A stretch of DNA of 64,000 nt. Source: Entonaema liquescens (lineage: Eukaryota; Ascomycota; Sordariomycetes; Xylariales; Xylariaceae). Both the position numbers and the translations under genes were made by a program. Positions 46,337-57,814 of this stretch are shown one piece after another. A model generated the notes under the pieces. The model did no database searches, had not been told where the DNA came from, and worked only from the letters and a program-made list of their open reading frames with translations. The stretch is taken from positions 1,550,001-1,614,000 of the forward strand of contig CADCSX010000009.1 of the NCBI GenBank assembly GCA_902805475.1, in the 5' to 3' direction. Every line of letters starts with the position of its first letter. Position 1 is the stretch's first letter.

Positions 46337-48663
46337 CGCTGTTTGACTTCGGTCGAGCGGGAAGTAGCAAGATATTTTCTATGATGGAGGTGTTTGAAGC
46401 AGGCCTTCGCTGCGGGTTGGCATAAACTCGGGAGTGTAGCTTCGAGAAATGAGTTACGCCTCTATCACCTAGCCCTAGCTTAGCCAACGTCACTTGCGCA
46501 CCTAGCTACGATGTCAAGGGCAAAGTATACCTAGTAATCATAATCCGTGTTGATAGATAACGGGTAGCACAAAATGTTTCTCCGGTGAGATAGAGTCTGG
46601 GTGCCCTAGACGAAAGCTCATCCTTAGGTATGACAATAAGGGGCTAAAGTTGCCGAAGAGCCGTGGTGGCGACTCTCATATATTGATCAAGCCCCCCATC
46701 TTGCATCACCAACGGCGCGGTGCTACCTATGTAAGAAATAAGCACTATAATCATTAAAAAGCCCTATACCCTAGGTACGTTCCGTTTGGTGATCCTTGAT
46801 AGAAGAACACAGCCCTAAGTATCAATCAAACAAGGCCTCTGATTGTCAAGATACCGAGTAGCAAACCAAAGGCCATTTTCAGCTCTTAAGATTAGTGGGC
46901 TTGAGAGTTTTGTATCAATGGGGCGTCACTTAGACGGAAAAAAGAGGAGAGGACAATATTGAACGAATTGAGTGTAGTCTAGGACGCCTCAGCAAGCTTC
47001 TAGAGCTTTTCGGTAGCACCACATAGGATTGCTGGCACGGCACAGAACTCCGCCCCTTATCAGGGCAACATTACCGAGACAATCTAGCCCGGAGTCTCGC
47101 GGACATATATCCCTCAGGAATGACACAAGGACGACAATGATGCCCTCGGGCATATGCAGTCATAAAATAACCAGCTAGTATATATGAAGGCCTTTATTAA
47201 TACATGAAGGGCAAATGTGGCGATGCTAATGAGGTATTGATGCCCGACGAGCCAAATCGTAAGCCTTGGGGGCTTTGAACAGCCTCAAAAGAAATTAATT
47301 GGTTGCAAATGCTGCAAATTTTGCATTTACTTACGATAATGAGCCTCGTCTATTCACCGACGTCTACTTTGTGCCACTTCGGAGACCGGTATAAGCACAT
47401 GCTCGCCGCTCTATGCTAACCGCACAGAGAAAAACCCTCACGGGACCACGCGTAGCCAATTGCAGTTCTGCTTAGCCTTACCGGAGAGATGGTGTGTTGC
47501 GTTCGCACGTGGGCAATGCTGGGTAAGGTACACAGGCCATGAGATCCTAGTCTAGGCCTCTGGGCCCCTACGCACACAAGTGCGGGATCTCGTTCAAGCT
47601 CGGTAGATCGAGATGACCTGTCACGGTTCATCCAAACACATATCTGTGTAACTTATAGATTGTAATATATGTTGTATTTACGACACGAACCGTAAATCGC
47701 CCAATAACTCGCTGCTAGGCCCGTTAATGGGCCACTGGCAAATAACCAGGCAGACACATTAAGTTGTCTTTGATATGACCTTACGCACTGAAACATTACG
47801 GCACAGCATGTTGGCGTCAGTATCGCAGATGCGAAACTCAAGACGCCGTTGAAAATTGTGACGTGAGACGTTTAAATTCTTTGCCTCCGCCACCATCTAA
47901 CGTTCTTGCCACATGCTCACTTACATATCTAACGTGAATACACTCAAGTGAAATTGAAAAGGGGTAGGGGGGAATATTGATATATGTTACTCACATTTAC
48001 GTCTAATGTGTAATGTTAGTAGTAATCAAGCAGTGTGGAGACGAGTGTTGTTTATATTCCTTGTAAAATTATGACAGTAACTAGAGGGGTTATGGGTGGT
48101 AAGATATTATTGGTAATTACTCTCCGATACATCTATATCCACAAACATCTAAGTAATATTCAACTTATTCTGCCTAGTGGGTTAACTTAGCCAATAACTA
48201 CTGCTGAATATCCACCCGTGTAAGATCACTCGACACCATTCATTGTGAGTCAACAAGCATAGAATCAGGTGTAATACGACGGGATTATTGCGATGAGAAA
48301 TTGGGTGGCAAAATGCATAAAATCTAAGACCACTTACCTTTTTTCCACGTCTACAAGAGAAAGGACAACTTTGGTCTGTAATTACTTCGAAGTCCGCGTA
48401 TAAAACGCCTATGGCGGTGCAAAGGACAAGCGCGAGTCAAGGGAGCAATGAGGCACAATAACAATTCTATAAATTATGCGTAAAAACAAGAAGCCATGTA
48501 TAAATCTACCCAGTTATAACAAAATTCGAAGAACAATAGACAGTCCACGCCAGAGAGAAATCAGGGGTATAGACAAGGGAAACGATAAACATCATTGGGA
48601 ATCAGGGTTCCAACCCAGGCTCCCTTTTGCTGCCATGCGTATTTCTGCCCATTTCTGCCCATT

Positions 48664-48849
48664 TTAACCCGCCCAGAATGCTTTTTCCAAGTGTACTCCA
48701 TTCTCTGAATCCTTAAAAGTACAAAGTATACCAAGAGATCTATCCCAATCAAATACACCATCCGGGGTATATTTCTCTATCCAATATCCGAGCCGGCTTG
48801 GGCCGAATGTGAAATCTATATCGAAGTCTAAATCGAAAAGGCGAACCAT
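48664..48849 (-). CDS. Hypothetical 61-residue frame, doubtful
   Basis: ATG-initiated frame with an alternating acidic/aromatic start (LFDLDFDIDFTFGPSRLGYW) and CTFKDSENGVHLEKAF near the end. No family was recognized. A 10-base tandem duplication (gggcagaaat on the minus strand) follows just downstream. Confidence 0.25.
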   Translation of the reverse strand: MVRLFDLDFDIDFTFGPSRLGYWIEKYTPDGVFDWDRSLGILCTFKDSENGVHLEKAFWAG

Positions 48850-49051
48850 TGAGAGAATAAACGAAGAACCGTTGAGAGGATAAATGAAATCTAATGTGTC
48901 GACCGATAGACTGTGTCATGTGTAGATGTTTTGTCCCGGGACGCGTAAAGAGTAGTTGTTGTTCGGAAATATGATCCCAAGACTTGTTCCTTGGCCGTTT
49001 AGAACAAGTCTGTTTGACAAGTCCCGACTTCTAAGAAGCCCATAGTCGGTC

Positions 49052-49189
49052 TTAGCTGCTGACTGTCTGTGTGCATTGTGTACACTGCTTGTGATAATGA
49101 CAGTTAACACAAGCTGGGGTATTTGAAACTGTCATCGGTCCAAAGCCGCAAGCGCAGCAATACCAGAGTCGGTCACCCTTGCTAGGCAT
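49052..49189 (-). CDS. 45-residue cysteine-rich putative zinc-binding microprotein
   Basis: A frame from ATG 49189 to the stop at 49052-49054. It encodes MPSKGDRLWYCCACGFGPMT, then ACVNCHYHKQCTQC and a short tail. The arrangement W-x-C-C-x-C-x-x-G-P, C-x-x-C-x-H and C-x-x-C resembles a short zinc-ribbon-like motif found in many unannotated fungal proteins (recalled, not verified). Cys pairs at regular spacing in a desert of broken frames are unlikely to be chance. It could be a stand-alone microprotein or one exon of a larger gene. Confidence 0.45.
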   Translation of the reverse strand: MPSKGDRLWYCCACGFGPMTVSNTPACVNCHYHKQCTQCTQTVSS

Positions 49190-52100
49190 ATTGAATGAGT
49201 TGAGGGTATCGAACGAAATCGTAAAGAATTGTTAGATGACGGGAGGTGTTTATATGGGAGTGTTGACTTAGGAATGTAGGAAGTGATGGTGTTTGAGATA
49301 TGCTTCTCTGCTGGTGGAAACCTGAGGAACTTTATACTATCCTTTGATGTATATTGTAGAAATATACCGTGTTTGTACTCAGCCATAGTGTAAAATGTAT
49401 TGTATTGACTCGATGACAACGTAAGTGCTACCGAGTGTTTAGGACAACACCTAGGAATAAGGATTAGAGAAAACCAATAACTTTGAGACTATATTCTCGG
49501 TGAAAGTAATGGATAACTCGCCTAGTAAACAACGTCACCCCTTGGTGAGTCTAATAATCTGCTTTCCCGTTCTTCTCTAAGTGGGTCTGGGGCGTATGGA
49601 TTGGCTTCGCCATGGCCATTGTATAAGGACCGTAGGACAAGCATTGTCATGACAACTTTCCGGTAAAGTAAATTTCATCGTCAGTCACGGGTGAGTTGTT
49701 ATGTTCACCTCGCCCTATGGGGAGATTCTGGGTTCGGTAACGTCGTCGACCGGGGGCAGTAACACGTTCATAGGCGCGGGTATCGACTATATGCGAGTAT
49801 AATTTGATGTCATAATTAATTAAATGATAGTGAGGAAATATAAAGAGGAATAATCATAATAACTAATCGGAGAATTAACTTTGGGCCTCAATAGCCTCAC
49901 GTGAGAATGGAATTTGGGGGTTAGGTAAGGTACCTATGGTTTGATTTGTTCGGAATTATTTGAGGTTTTTTCCCCTGGTTATAGTCCTCGTTGAAGCTAA
50001 TCTCATTTTACTCAATAATAATTATTTGACCGTCGAGTGACCACGCCGCGCCACAGGACATGACTCCGCCATCACTCGGGAGTAGGTATCTAAGTATTTG
50101 ACCAAATGCAATCGGTTCCTGTCCTTGCATACAGCCATGTTTGATATGAAATTTTCCATTATACAGTTTTGAGAGTGTAAAATGTGATGCAATTTGCCTT
50201 AGGCAGACTCGTTTGCGTTCTAGAATGCTTCCATTAGTGCCCTTTCGGGGGCTGTATATTTTGTAAGGCTACACCTAGCAGTCAGCAATTACTAACAAAC
50301 AATCTTTTAAGTATAAATTTAAAAATGAGATAACAACCCCTAGAAACTAGTCTAGTCGGGGCTGAGCTGATCGTGTGCTAAAGCAGGTAAATACATTTCG
50401 CCCGACCAACTATTTCGGTGAACGCTGTCTTGAAAGATAGCGTATGCTTGGCATACGACGTTAGATCTGTTCGGTGACATGCGCATCGCATAGTCATCAT
50501 ACAACTCACCGAGGCCCATGCCAAGACAGCGATGAAGGTGTTCCCAAATCTATCAATTGACAATCGCTCAGAAGATAATGCGAATAGTATCATCGCATCT
50601 CGGATAACCGCTGTTACGTGTAGTATGAATTGGAAACCCCGTAAATGGACCGACGATACGACTTGTTCAATCTGGATACTCGAGTTAGCAACTAGTCTAA
50701 ATTGAATTTATATACGGAATTCATACTATACTGAACGAAATAATAGTTGCTGCTTCTTCAGGCATTACCTAAGTGAACTCTGAAGAGCACCGGGGTTGTT
50801 GTTGAGGCAAGTAATGATAACGAGATAGGGGTAGGTGGTTTGTGGAAGTATCTGGGAGGTTGATAATACCTAGTAAACTAGAGTCGGTCGGCCCTAAGTA
50901 AACAATCGGATGAAATGGGACGATTGACCTTTATAGGAAATACTATTTCGGCTGCCTGACGCATGTTGAGAAGAAACTGGAGAGATTTGTCCATCTGCGT
51001 CACGCCATATAAACTTGAGCCGCATCACTCCGCACATATGTGAGCCTCGTGACCACTAGGAACCTGGAGTCGACCTTATGATGGCTTCGGATCATATGAA
51101 ACTTGCCGGAGTAAACGCCGAGGCTCACAGTCGGGTAGGGAGGTTGTGCGGCTCTTCTATGCGGCTCAACTGCACTCCATTAAGAGCCCCCTTGTCCGAT
51201 TAAGGACGCCACTATGCCTATCAACTAAGGCATTAGTTTGCTATCATGTTAGGGAGATGTAGAAGTGATCCCTGGCAAGTAAACTGTACTTTAAAAAAAA
51301 TCAAAGGGATGCACTTATCATAGGTTTATATTGCTACGTTCCCCTGCCTCATCTATCATTCCTATGCGAATGCCTCGGGAGCAATGCTCACGTAAATAGG
51401 GGCTGGATTGATGGCGGCGAGGTTGCGGCTATTTCTGCATGGAGACTGAGGTTGCCGAGAGGCAAAGTATGCCTAAAAGCCAAGGCACGGACTCGAGGGA
51501 AGACCATATATGAGCAACCAAACCAGGATTATTAGTTATCGCCACGCTTTCACCAAAGGGTCGTCATGATTAAAACTTCAGTCTTGCTGGAATTGCTTCT
51601 ATATGAATCTATACCGTGGGTTTTTACACTTCAACCTCCCGATACTTCGTATGCTAATCAAAGAGGGGTTAGGGGGGGATCTGATGAAACCATAGCCTAT
51701 CAGGAATACGCCGTGTTAGACTTCATGCAGGCAATCAAAATGCAAGCACCTATGAAGACGAGGGAATAATGATTTGTCGTAACCTAACGTGCGTCGGCTG
51801 GCGGCATACCTAATACCTAGAGGGCGTTTGGCTTCGAATGATAGTTGGAAGAGGGAGTAGAAATCTGCACCCAACATGAGATTGAGTGTATTGGGGCCAA
51901 GACTTACACGAAAGTTGGAGGAAATTCAACCCATAGATGTGTTACGAATGAGCTTTATTATGTGATTTAACCTGAAGTCCTAGGGTTGCACTTCGTAGGA
52001 ATGGGATCCGTTAGGAATTGATGTCTTTAGGCGGATTTGAAGGGGGATCCAGTAATCCATTGCCCCATCAGGGAACTACAATATGGTTATCTGACTGTTG

Positions 52101-54229
52101 AAGCTCGTAGCTTACGATGGTATAAATTGGCGGTACGTATTCATATCTGGTGTTCGGCTTGAAACAGGAGGTATTGGTTGTTGTCTTAGTGCAAATCTAA
52201 GCGTTTCTTAACGAATGTGCCCTATTAGCAAGGGTTTACCTGGTCCTACTCCTTGCTTAATAGTGCAAGCTATAGTAGGATTGGCAAATAATATCACTCA
52301 CTCTAAGAACAACTTAAAAATATGGACAAATCTCACTTCCTTCTATAGAGTAATTCTATCGAAACCTGACAAACTTGACACTCGAAATACGTTAACTTAG
52401 ACCTCTATTAATCCCTACTAAACATTGCAGTCTCCATAACCGATTACAAGGATTTTCTTATGCGTCGACAAATATTCTCTCAATCGACAGGTTCAGTATA
52501 TATTCATTTTGCCAGCCTTTATTCTAGCTAAGGTAAACAATAAAACTGAATACTTTCCTGACACCGAGCTTCCCCCTTTGGAAACCTGTGAAGCAAGGGT
52601 TAGGACGACCAATCCTATCGGAATTTCTATTAGCAGCAGTATAACCTATGGTTAGCTTATGCTAATGAATTGCTTAAAGCTAGGGGCATCGCTAGCGATC
52701 TGAGCAAAGCTATGACCGTACCAAATTGAATATCGTACTCTTTATGATATTGCGTACAATTTCTTCGATACTATGAAAATCTATCGAACCATGCTGAAGT
52801 CCTGTCCAGCATAAGGGGATATAGGAGTCCCGCAAGATGACATCTAATATAGTTATATTCGGTAGCATTTATGGTGAAATCGTCGTCCTACTGTGAGCTT
52901 TCCTTGCTAGACGTAGAGGTTTACATTGAATAACTGATATAGTCTAAGCTACCTAGCATTGGAGAAACGATCTTGCTGCAAGGGAAGTTGACTATCTAAC
53001 AGACTACGCTAACGTCTTTAGCTAAACCTATAAGAGCTACCACGATACCTCCGGCTTCGTAGGTATACTGAAGACAAAAGACCACATTTTCTCTATACAA
53101 TAACCAATATGAATATAATATCGCTTTAGGTGGACTGGGGACGATACAATGTGGTAAGTCATACAGTTTCCGAATAAAAGGTAAAAGGGGTTCAGTGTAT
53201 AAAAAAATGCAAAAACGTACAACACCAGGGATTCGCTGGTCGTCACCGACCCAACTACTGATCTGGCGGTATCCAGCTTGTCTAAGGGAGAGCGAACGGG
53301 ATCCCGAATTTTCTAGATCCTATGGTCGTACGTGAAGGTTAGATGGCTTTGTTGTATTATATGTTGTTTGGTTGCTCGGTTGTTGTCCAGACTAACACGA
53401 ACACTAAACACAGCTGACCCAAAGAGAATTTCTGATGTAATATACGATTTAGAGTTAATGGTTTATTTACAAGTCACTACATAAACTTACTGGTTATAAA
53501 AAAGCAAGAGGAAAGGCGTAATGCATAACCATGGAAAGTTTATATCAACGTTGCTAATGAGCTAAGATACTTGATTCTTCCCGCCATTCAACTCAGGTTA
53601 GGTAGGTAGCTTTGGCATAACTCAATCAACCGCATGATATGATTAAGATTAGGTATGTGCATGAATGTAATATCCTTATTTGTCTTGTTTTTATACATTT
53701 GTATTATACTCTTAATTACTCTTAATAATAGATGAGAAAGTGGTATTTAATTACCCAACTCACCTCTCTTATGATATATGCCTCGATAGCTGCATAATTA
53801 GATAGGATTATTGTTGGGAAAGTGGGAAAGGGCTGCCCAATTCAGGTATCGTGAAACGGAGGGGTACAGTGGATTGGACTTTCCTCAGGTACCTATGCAG
53901 TATACATAGGTTCCTCGGCTTCACCGCAATCTTAAACTCTCCTCATCTCACATCGCATCTTCCTATTCAGATAGATATCGTAGCTTCAACTCTAGTTGTT
54001 TCTGTTATTGCATTTACTTATTGCGCAACAACCTAGCTTACTTTTTACACTTTTCAAGCTTCTCCAATTTGCTTACAACTCAACCCGCCGTTGTGGCACA
54101 AGTCTCAATTGGCTGAAATCGCCTTTTACCCTCTCTCATACGCTCGTTTGAATCCTTTGAGACTTCTGTAGGATTCTGTACTCAGTCGCAACGAGTGTAC
54201 CCTCAACTTAGCCGTCCACTTGTTGCTCG

Positions 54230-55102
54230 TGCTTTCGCATCACCCCACGGTGCCCACGGTGTCCACCGAGGCCTTGGCCTAGAGAATCAGCTAACTTTGT
54301 TAGCCTTTTGACATTCTGATTGTCGCTCGTGTTGCTGAGTTTTGCTGAGAGAAGTGACCAACTTGCCTCGGAGACGTTGGGAGGAGCACAAGTCAATTGT
54401 GGTGCCAGATTCAACCCCGGTTTTTTTTCTCTGGCCACGGGACAAATTCAAATTGATGCTGCTAGGCTAAAAGTCCGTACCAAACGAGGAGAGGCATTGG
54501 GTCTAGACTGGATTCCTGCAGGGGTGGATCTCCATGATATCATCGCATCCGTCGCAAGAGACCTAGGCGATCTGCAGGTGGTGCTCATATACGGCCCGGT
54601 TACCAATAAATTCAAGCCTGTCTGCGTTATTATTTGCCCATTGAACCCAATCACCGCGAGCCGGTCGTTCTCCAGGCACATTGGGAAGTACCTGATCGCG
54701 CGACGTCTTTGCGTCTGCAGCCCGGGGAACGGGGTCGCCCTTGTGCCTTGATGACGATTCTCCTCCGAGTCTCCAGACTATCACGTTTAACCCCACTAAA
54801 GCCCCGCGAAACTCGCCGTGGCTTTCATATTGTCCCAGTACATTAAAGCCTGGCGCTTCAGCGCCAGAGCTGAAGATGATCCCTCGTCGATCCGTGTTGA
54901 TGCATCGCATAGCGATAACAAAGATAATAACACAGACGATAACAATATAGAAGTCAAGAAGGCCCGACAGCAAGACGATAAGGCGGAGGTCCGACCTTCT
55001 GTTACATCCATCCGCGCATTTTCACTATTCATCCTTATCCTTGTGTTGGTAAGTGGGATTCCATTTTTCTTAGACCCACGGCTTGGTATACATAATAAGT
55101 AG
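54230..55102 (+). other. Coding-like region, gene model unresolved
   Basis: Several overlapping frames have protein-like composition. On the plus strand these include QIDAARLKVRTKRGEALGLD with SVARDLGDLQVVLIYGPVTN (about 54450-54620). Further on, VLQAHWEVPDRATSLRLQPG appears in another frame, and finally an acidic stretch plus a membrane helix (AFSLFILILVLVSGIPFFL) ends at a stop at 55100-55102. A competing minus-strand frame covers 54563-54973. The frame changes could reflect introns, missing bases or a decayed gene. No family was recognized. Confidence 0.3.
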
Positions 55103-55438
55103 ATACTACATCCTACTTATGTGGTGCCCACGGCCCTTATTCACGGCCCTTATTACTTAACCTAACACATCCCTAACTACTACTATTATACATAACATTA
55201 CACGCTCGGCCCCGCATCGAAGCATTTTGACGCAATCGGGTTTCTTTGCTAATTGCCCTCTGCCTTATAGGTCGCTCAACTTTTCCTCACGAACGTCAAA
55301 TTTCAATATTCGCGTATTCTTACATCACCTCCTTTCTCTCGTATCATATCGTCTCCTCCTGCCGTCGCAATTCAAGAGCCCGTGTGCGAGTCTCCTCGGC
55401 CTTTTCCCACTGCCCCGCCCGTATCTCCCGCACGCATA
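55103..55438 (+). promoter_or_regulatory. Promoter and leader of the glucokinase gene
   Basis: Pyrimidine-rich leader (about 55250-55430) directly before the ATG. A 13-bp duplication (cacggcccttatt) occurs near 55130-55156. Confidence 0.4.
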
Positions 55439-57121
55439 ATGGGGCTCGCACAAGAGACAAAGCGCATTACCGCGCAATTTGACTACACAGACGACGATGT
55501 AAACAAAGGCGTCAAAGAGTTCCTTCGACAAATGGGTACGACAACGTATTAACGATGTTTGAAAACTTAGCTAACCGAGTTGCAGGTGAGGGGTTAGAAC
55601 ATGATGGCACGAGTTTGAGCCAAATACCTACCTACGTCACTGGTGTTCCTAATGGCACTGAAAAGGTATGTCCAGAATCTTGAGGATTGCTACTCGTTCG
55701 CTGACATAGAAAAGGGGCTTTATCTAGCAGTTGACTTAGGGGGCACAAATTTCCGAGTCTGCTCTATCCATTTGAACGGTGATACTACCTTCAACCTGAC
55801 GTATAGCAAAGTTGCAATTCCGAAGGAATTGATGGTCGCAAAGAAAGCCAGCGACCTGTTCTCGTTTTTGGCTAAGCAGATCGAGCTATTTCTCAGAACC
55901 CACCACGAAGACCATTTCGAAGCTCACGTGCGCCGGCGGCAGACGGTGAGCACTCCGGAGGGTTACCGGGACGAGCAGATATTCCGACTTGGCTTTACTT
56001 TCAGCTTTCCAGTTCAGCAATATGGAATTAACAAGGGAACTCTTATGAGGTGGACCAAGGGTTTCGACATTCCAGATGCTGTCGGTAAAGACGTATGCGC
56101 CTTGCTCCAGCAGGAGATTGACAGACTCCGCCTCCCTGTTAAAGTGGCTGCTTTGGTGAACGATACTGTTGGTACGCTTATGGCTCGTTCTTATACTTCT
56201 CCGGGCAAGACATCTACTCTACTTGGTGCTATCTTCGGCACTGGTACCAATGGTGCCTACGTGGAGAAGATTTCCAACATCAAAAAGCCTGTCGAGGGCG
56301 ACTACGACAAGTCAACAGGCCTGATGGTCATAAATACCGAATGGGGTTCTTTTGACAACCAGATGAACATATTACCGAATACTTCGTACGATATCGAATT
56401 GGACAAGAAGAGCGTGAACCCAGGTATCCAGATGTTCGAAAAGCGGGTCTCTGGAATGTTCTTAGGCGAAATCGTTCGTCTGGTAATTGTAGACATGCTC
56501 AAGAACCCCGAAATATCGTTGTTCCGTGATGAGAATTCCAGCCAAAACGATTGGAAGTCTACCACTACTATTGGCCCCGAGTCTGGAGTGTTCAAACAAT
56601 GGGGTCTCGACAGCTCGATAATGTCCATTGCCGCAGCTGATAGCACACCAGATTATTCATCTCTTCGCCAAGAGCTTGAAAAGCAACTACAGATATATGC
56701 TGCCTCGCTTGAAGACGCTCTTGCATTCAAAGAAGTTGCCTATGCCGTTGGACGCCGGGCAGCGCGACTCTCTGCCGTCGCTCTTGGTGCGGTTGTTCTA
56801 CAGAGTGGCAAGCTGAATGAGTCAACGGACGAGCCGATCGACATCGGTGTTGACGGCAGTCTTGTTGAGCATTACCCCTTCTTCCGGGATATGATCTACG
56901 AGGCACTTTCTATAGTCGAGGGTATTGGTCCGGAGGGGGCGAAGCGGATCCGCATCGGAATCGCTAAAGATGGTAGCGGTGTGGGAGCAGCGTTAATCGC
57001 GCTTGTTGCTGCGAATATGGAGAAGAAGGGCGTTGTCGATTATCTCAACTACATAAAGAACAGTGTCGTTGAGAAGGTCACAAATGCGATAGCGGAGGCC
57101 GATGAGTCGACGATAGTATGA
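55439..57121 (+). CDS. Glucokinase (hexokinase family)
   Basis: Three exons: 55439-55535, 55586-55665 and 55715-57121; 527 residues. It phosphorylates glucose with ATP at the entry to glycolysis. The start MGLAQETKRITAQFDYTDDD precedes VKEFLRQMGEGLEHDGTSLS and IPTYVTGVPNGTEKGLYLAV. Signatures are LAVDLGGTNFRVC (phosphate 1), LGFTFSFPVQQYGINKGTLM (sugar binding), VNDTVGTLMARSY (catalytic Asp), FGTGTNGAYVE, GVDGSLVEHYPFF and KDGSGVGAALIAL. The length and insertions match filamentous fungal glucokinases (GlkA type). The second intron must use an unusual AAAAG acceptor, because the upstream CATAG acceptor would cause an immediate frameshift and stop. Confidence 0.93.
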
Positions 57122-57814
57122 TGAACACGATTTTTAATACGAAAAAAAAGCAAAACCAAATGTCCATATACCTAGAGTTATGACTTAATGCAATAAATTT
57201 TATGAAAGTTATATGCTGTGTTCTGCACCATGCTGATTATCGCTAGATGCTTAGGTAAGACAGCGTAGCCTTACGAAGTATGGGCCTGAGGCAAGGTTAA
57301 CTATACACAATATAGGTCTTTGCATGATACTAGTATTGCCGATATAGAGCGGATTCGTTCCATGATCTGTGCCTTAGACCCTTACTAGGAGGCTGAACAG
57401 AACTTGGAAATCTACCACGTACTTTACCACATGACAGCATTGATCTTCAAGGAGTTAAATTGTATTTATACGGCCTCGAGGCCTAGATTGTGCTCCTTTC
57501 ATCCTGTCTATACGGTATAGCGGGCTCTATAAAATATGCCACGACTCGCTTCGACCTGGCCCCCCTATGCAATTACGTTCTAAACTATGTTTCCATCCAG
57601 ATCACACCAATATGATACGCATAAATTACCGGCTCCTTCGCCTTGTCTTGCCTTGCCTTTTTAAACCATCCAATTCTTGTCCATTGTAGTCTCGTGTACG
57701 TGGATGGAGACTTACACCGCATACGTTACCGTCAAATTCGTTACTCATTTCCTCTCTAGTTAGCAGTAGGAATCTCTCCTATTACCCGGCTATGGGAATG
57801 GATACATATTTTGC
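57122..57814. other. Convergent intergenic region
   Basis: The 3' flanks of glucokinase (+) and the acetyltransferase (-). No gene is visible. Confidence 0.4.

Larger units (their letters stand above)
45821..54229. other. Gene desert of about 8.4 kb
   Basis: Few or no ordinary genes. A 125-residue minus frame with ATG at 46336 (stop at 45959) and a 61-residue minus frame at 48664-48849 (MVRLFDLDFDIDFTFG) are possible but unrecognized. The best supported element is the cysteine-rich micro-frame at 49052-49189. The sequence is AT-rich with many short broken frames, as expected for old mutated repeats. No transposase or reverse transcriptase motif was recognized by eye. Confidence 0.35.

Noticed and set aside
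48596..48640. B-box-like ggttccaaccc, possible tRNA
   Set aside because: The B-box core has C in place of G and there is no A box or pairable acceptor stem nearby.
9455..54229. Intact transposons in the gene-poor regions
   Set aside because: No transposase, integrase or reverse transcriptase motifs and no long terminal or inverted repeats could be recognized by eye. RIP-degraded copies cannot be excluded without computation.
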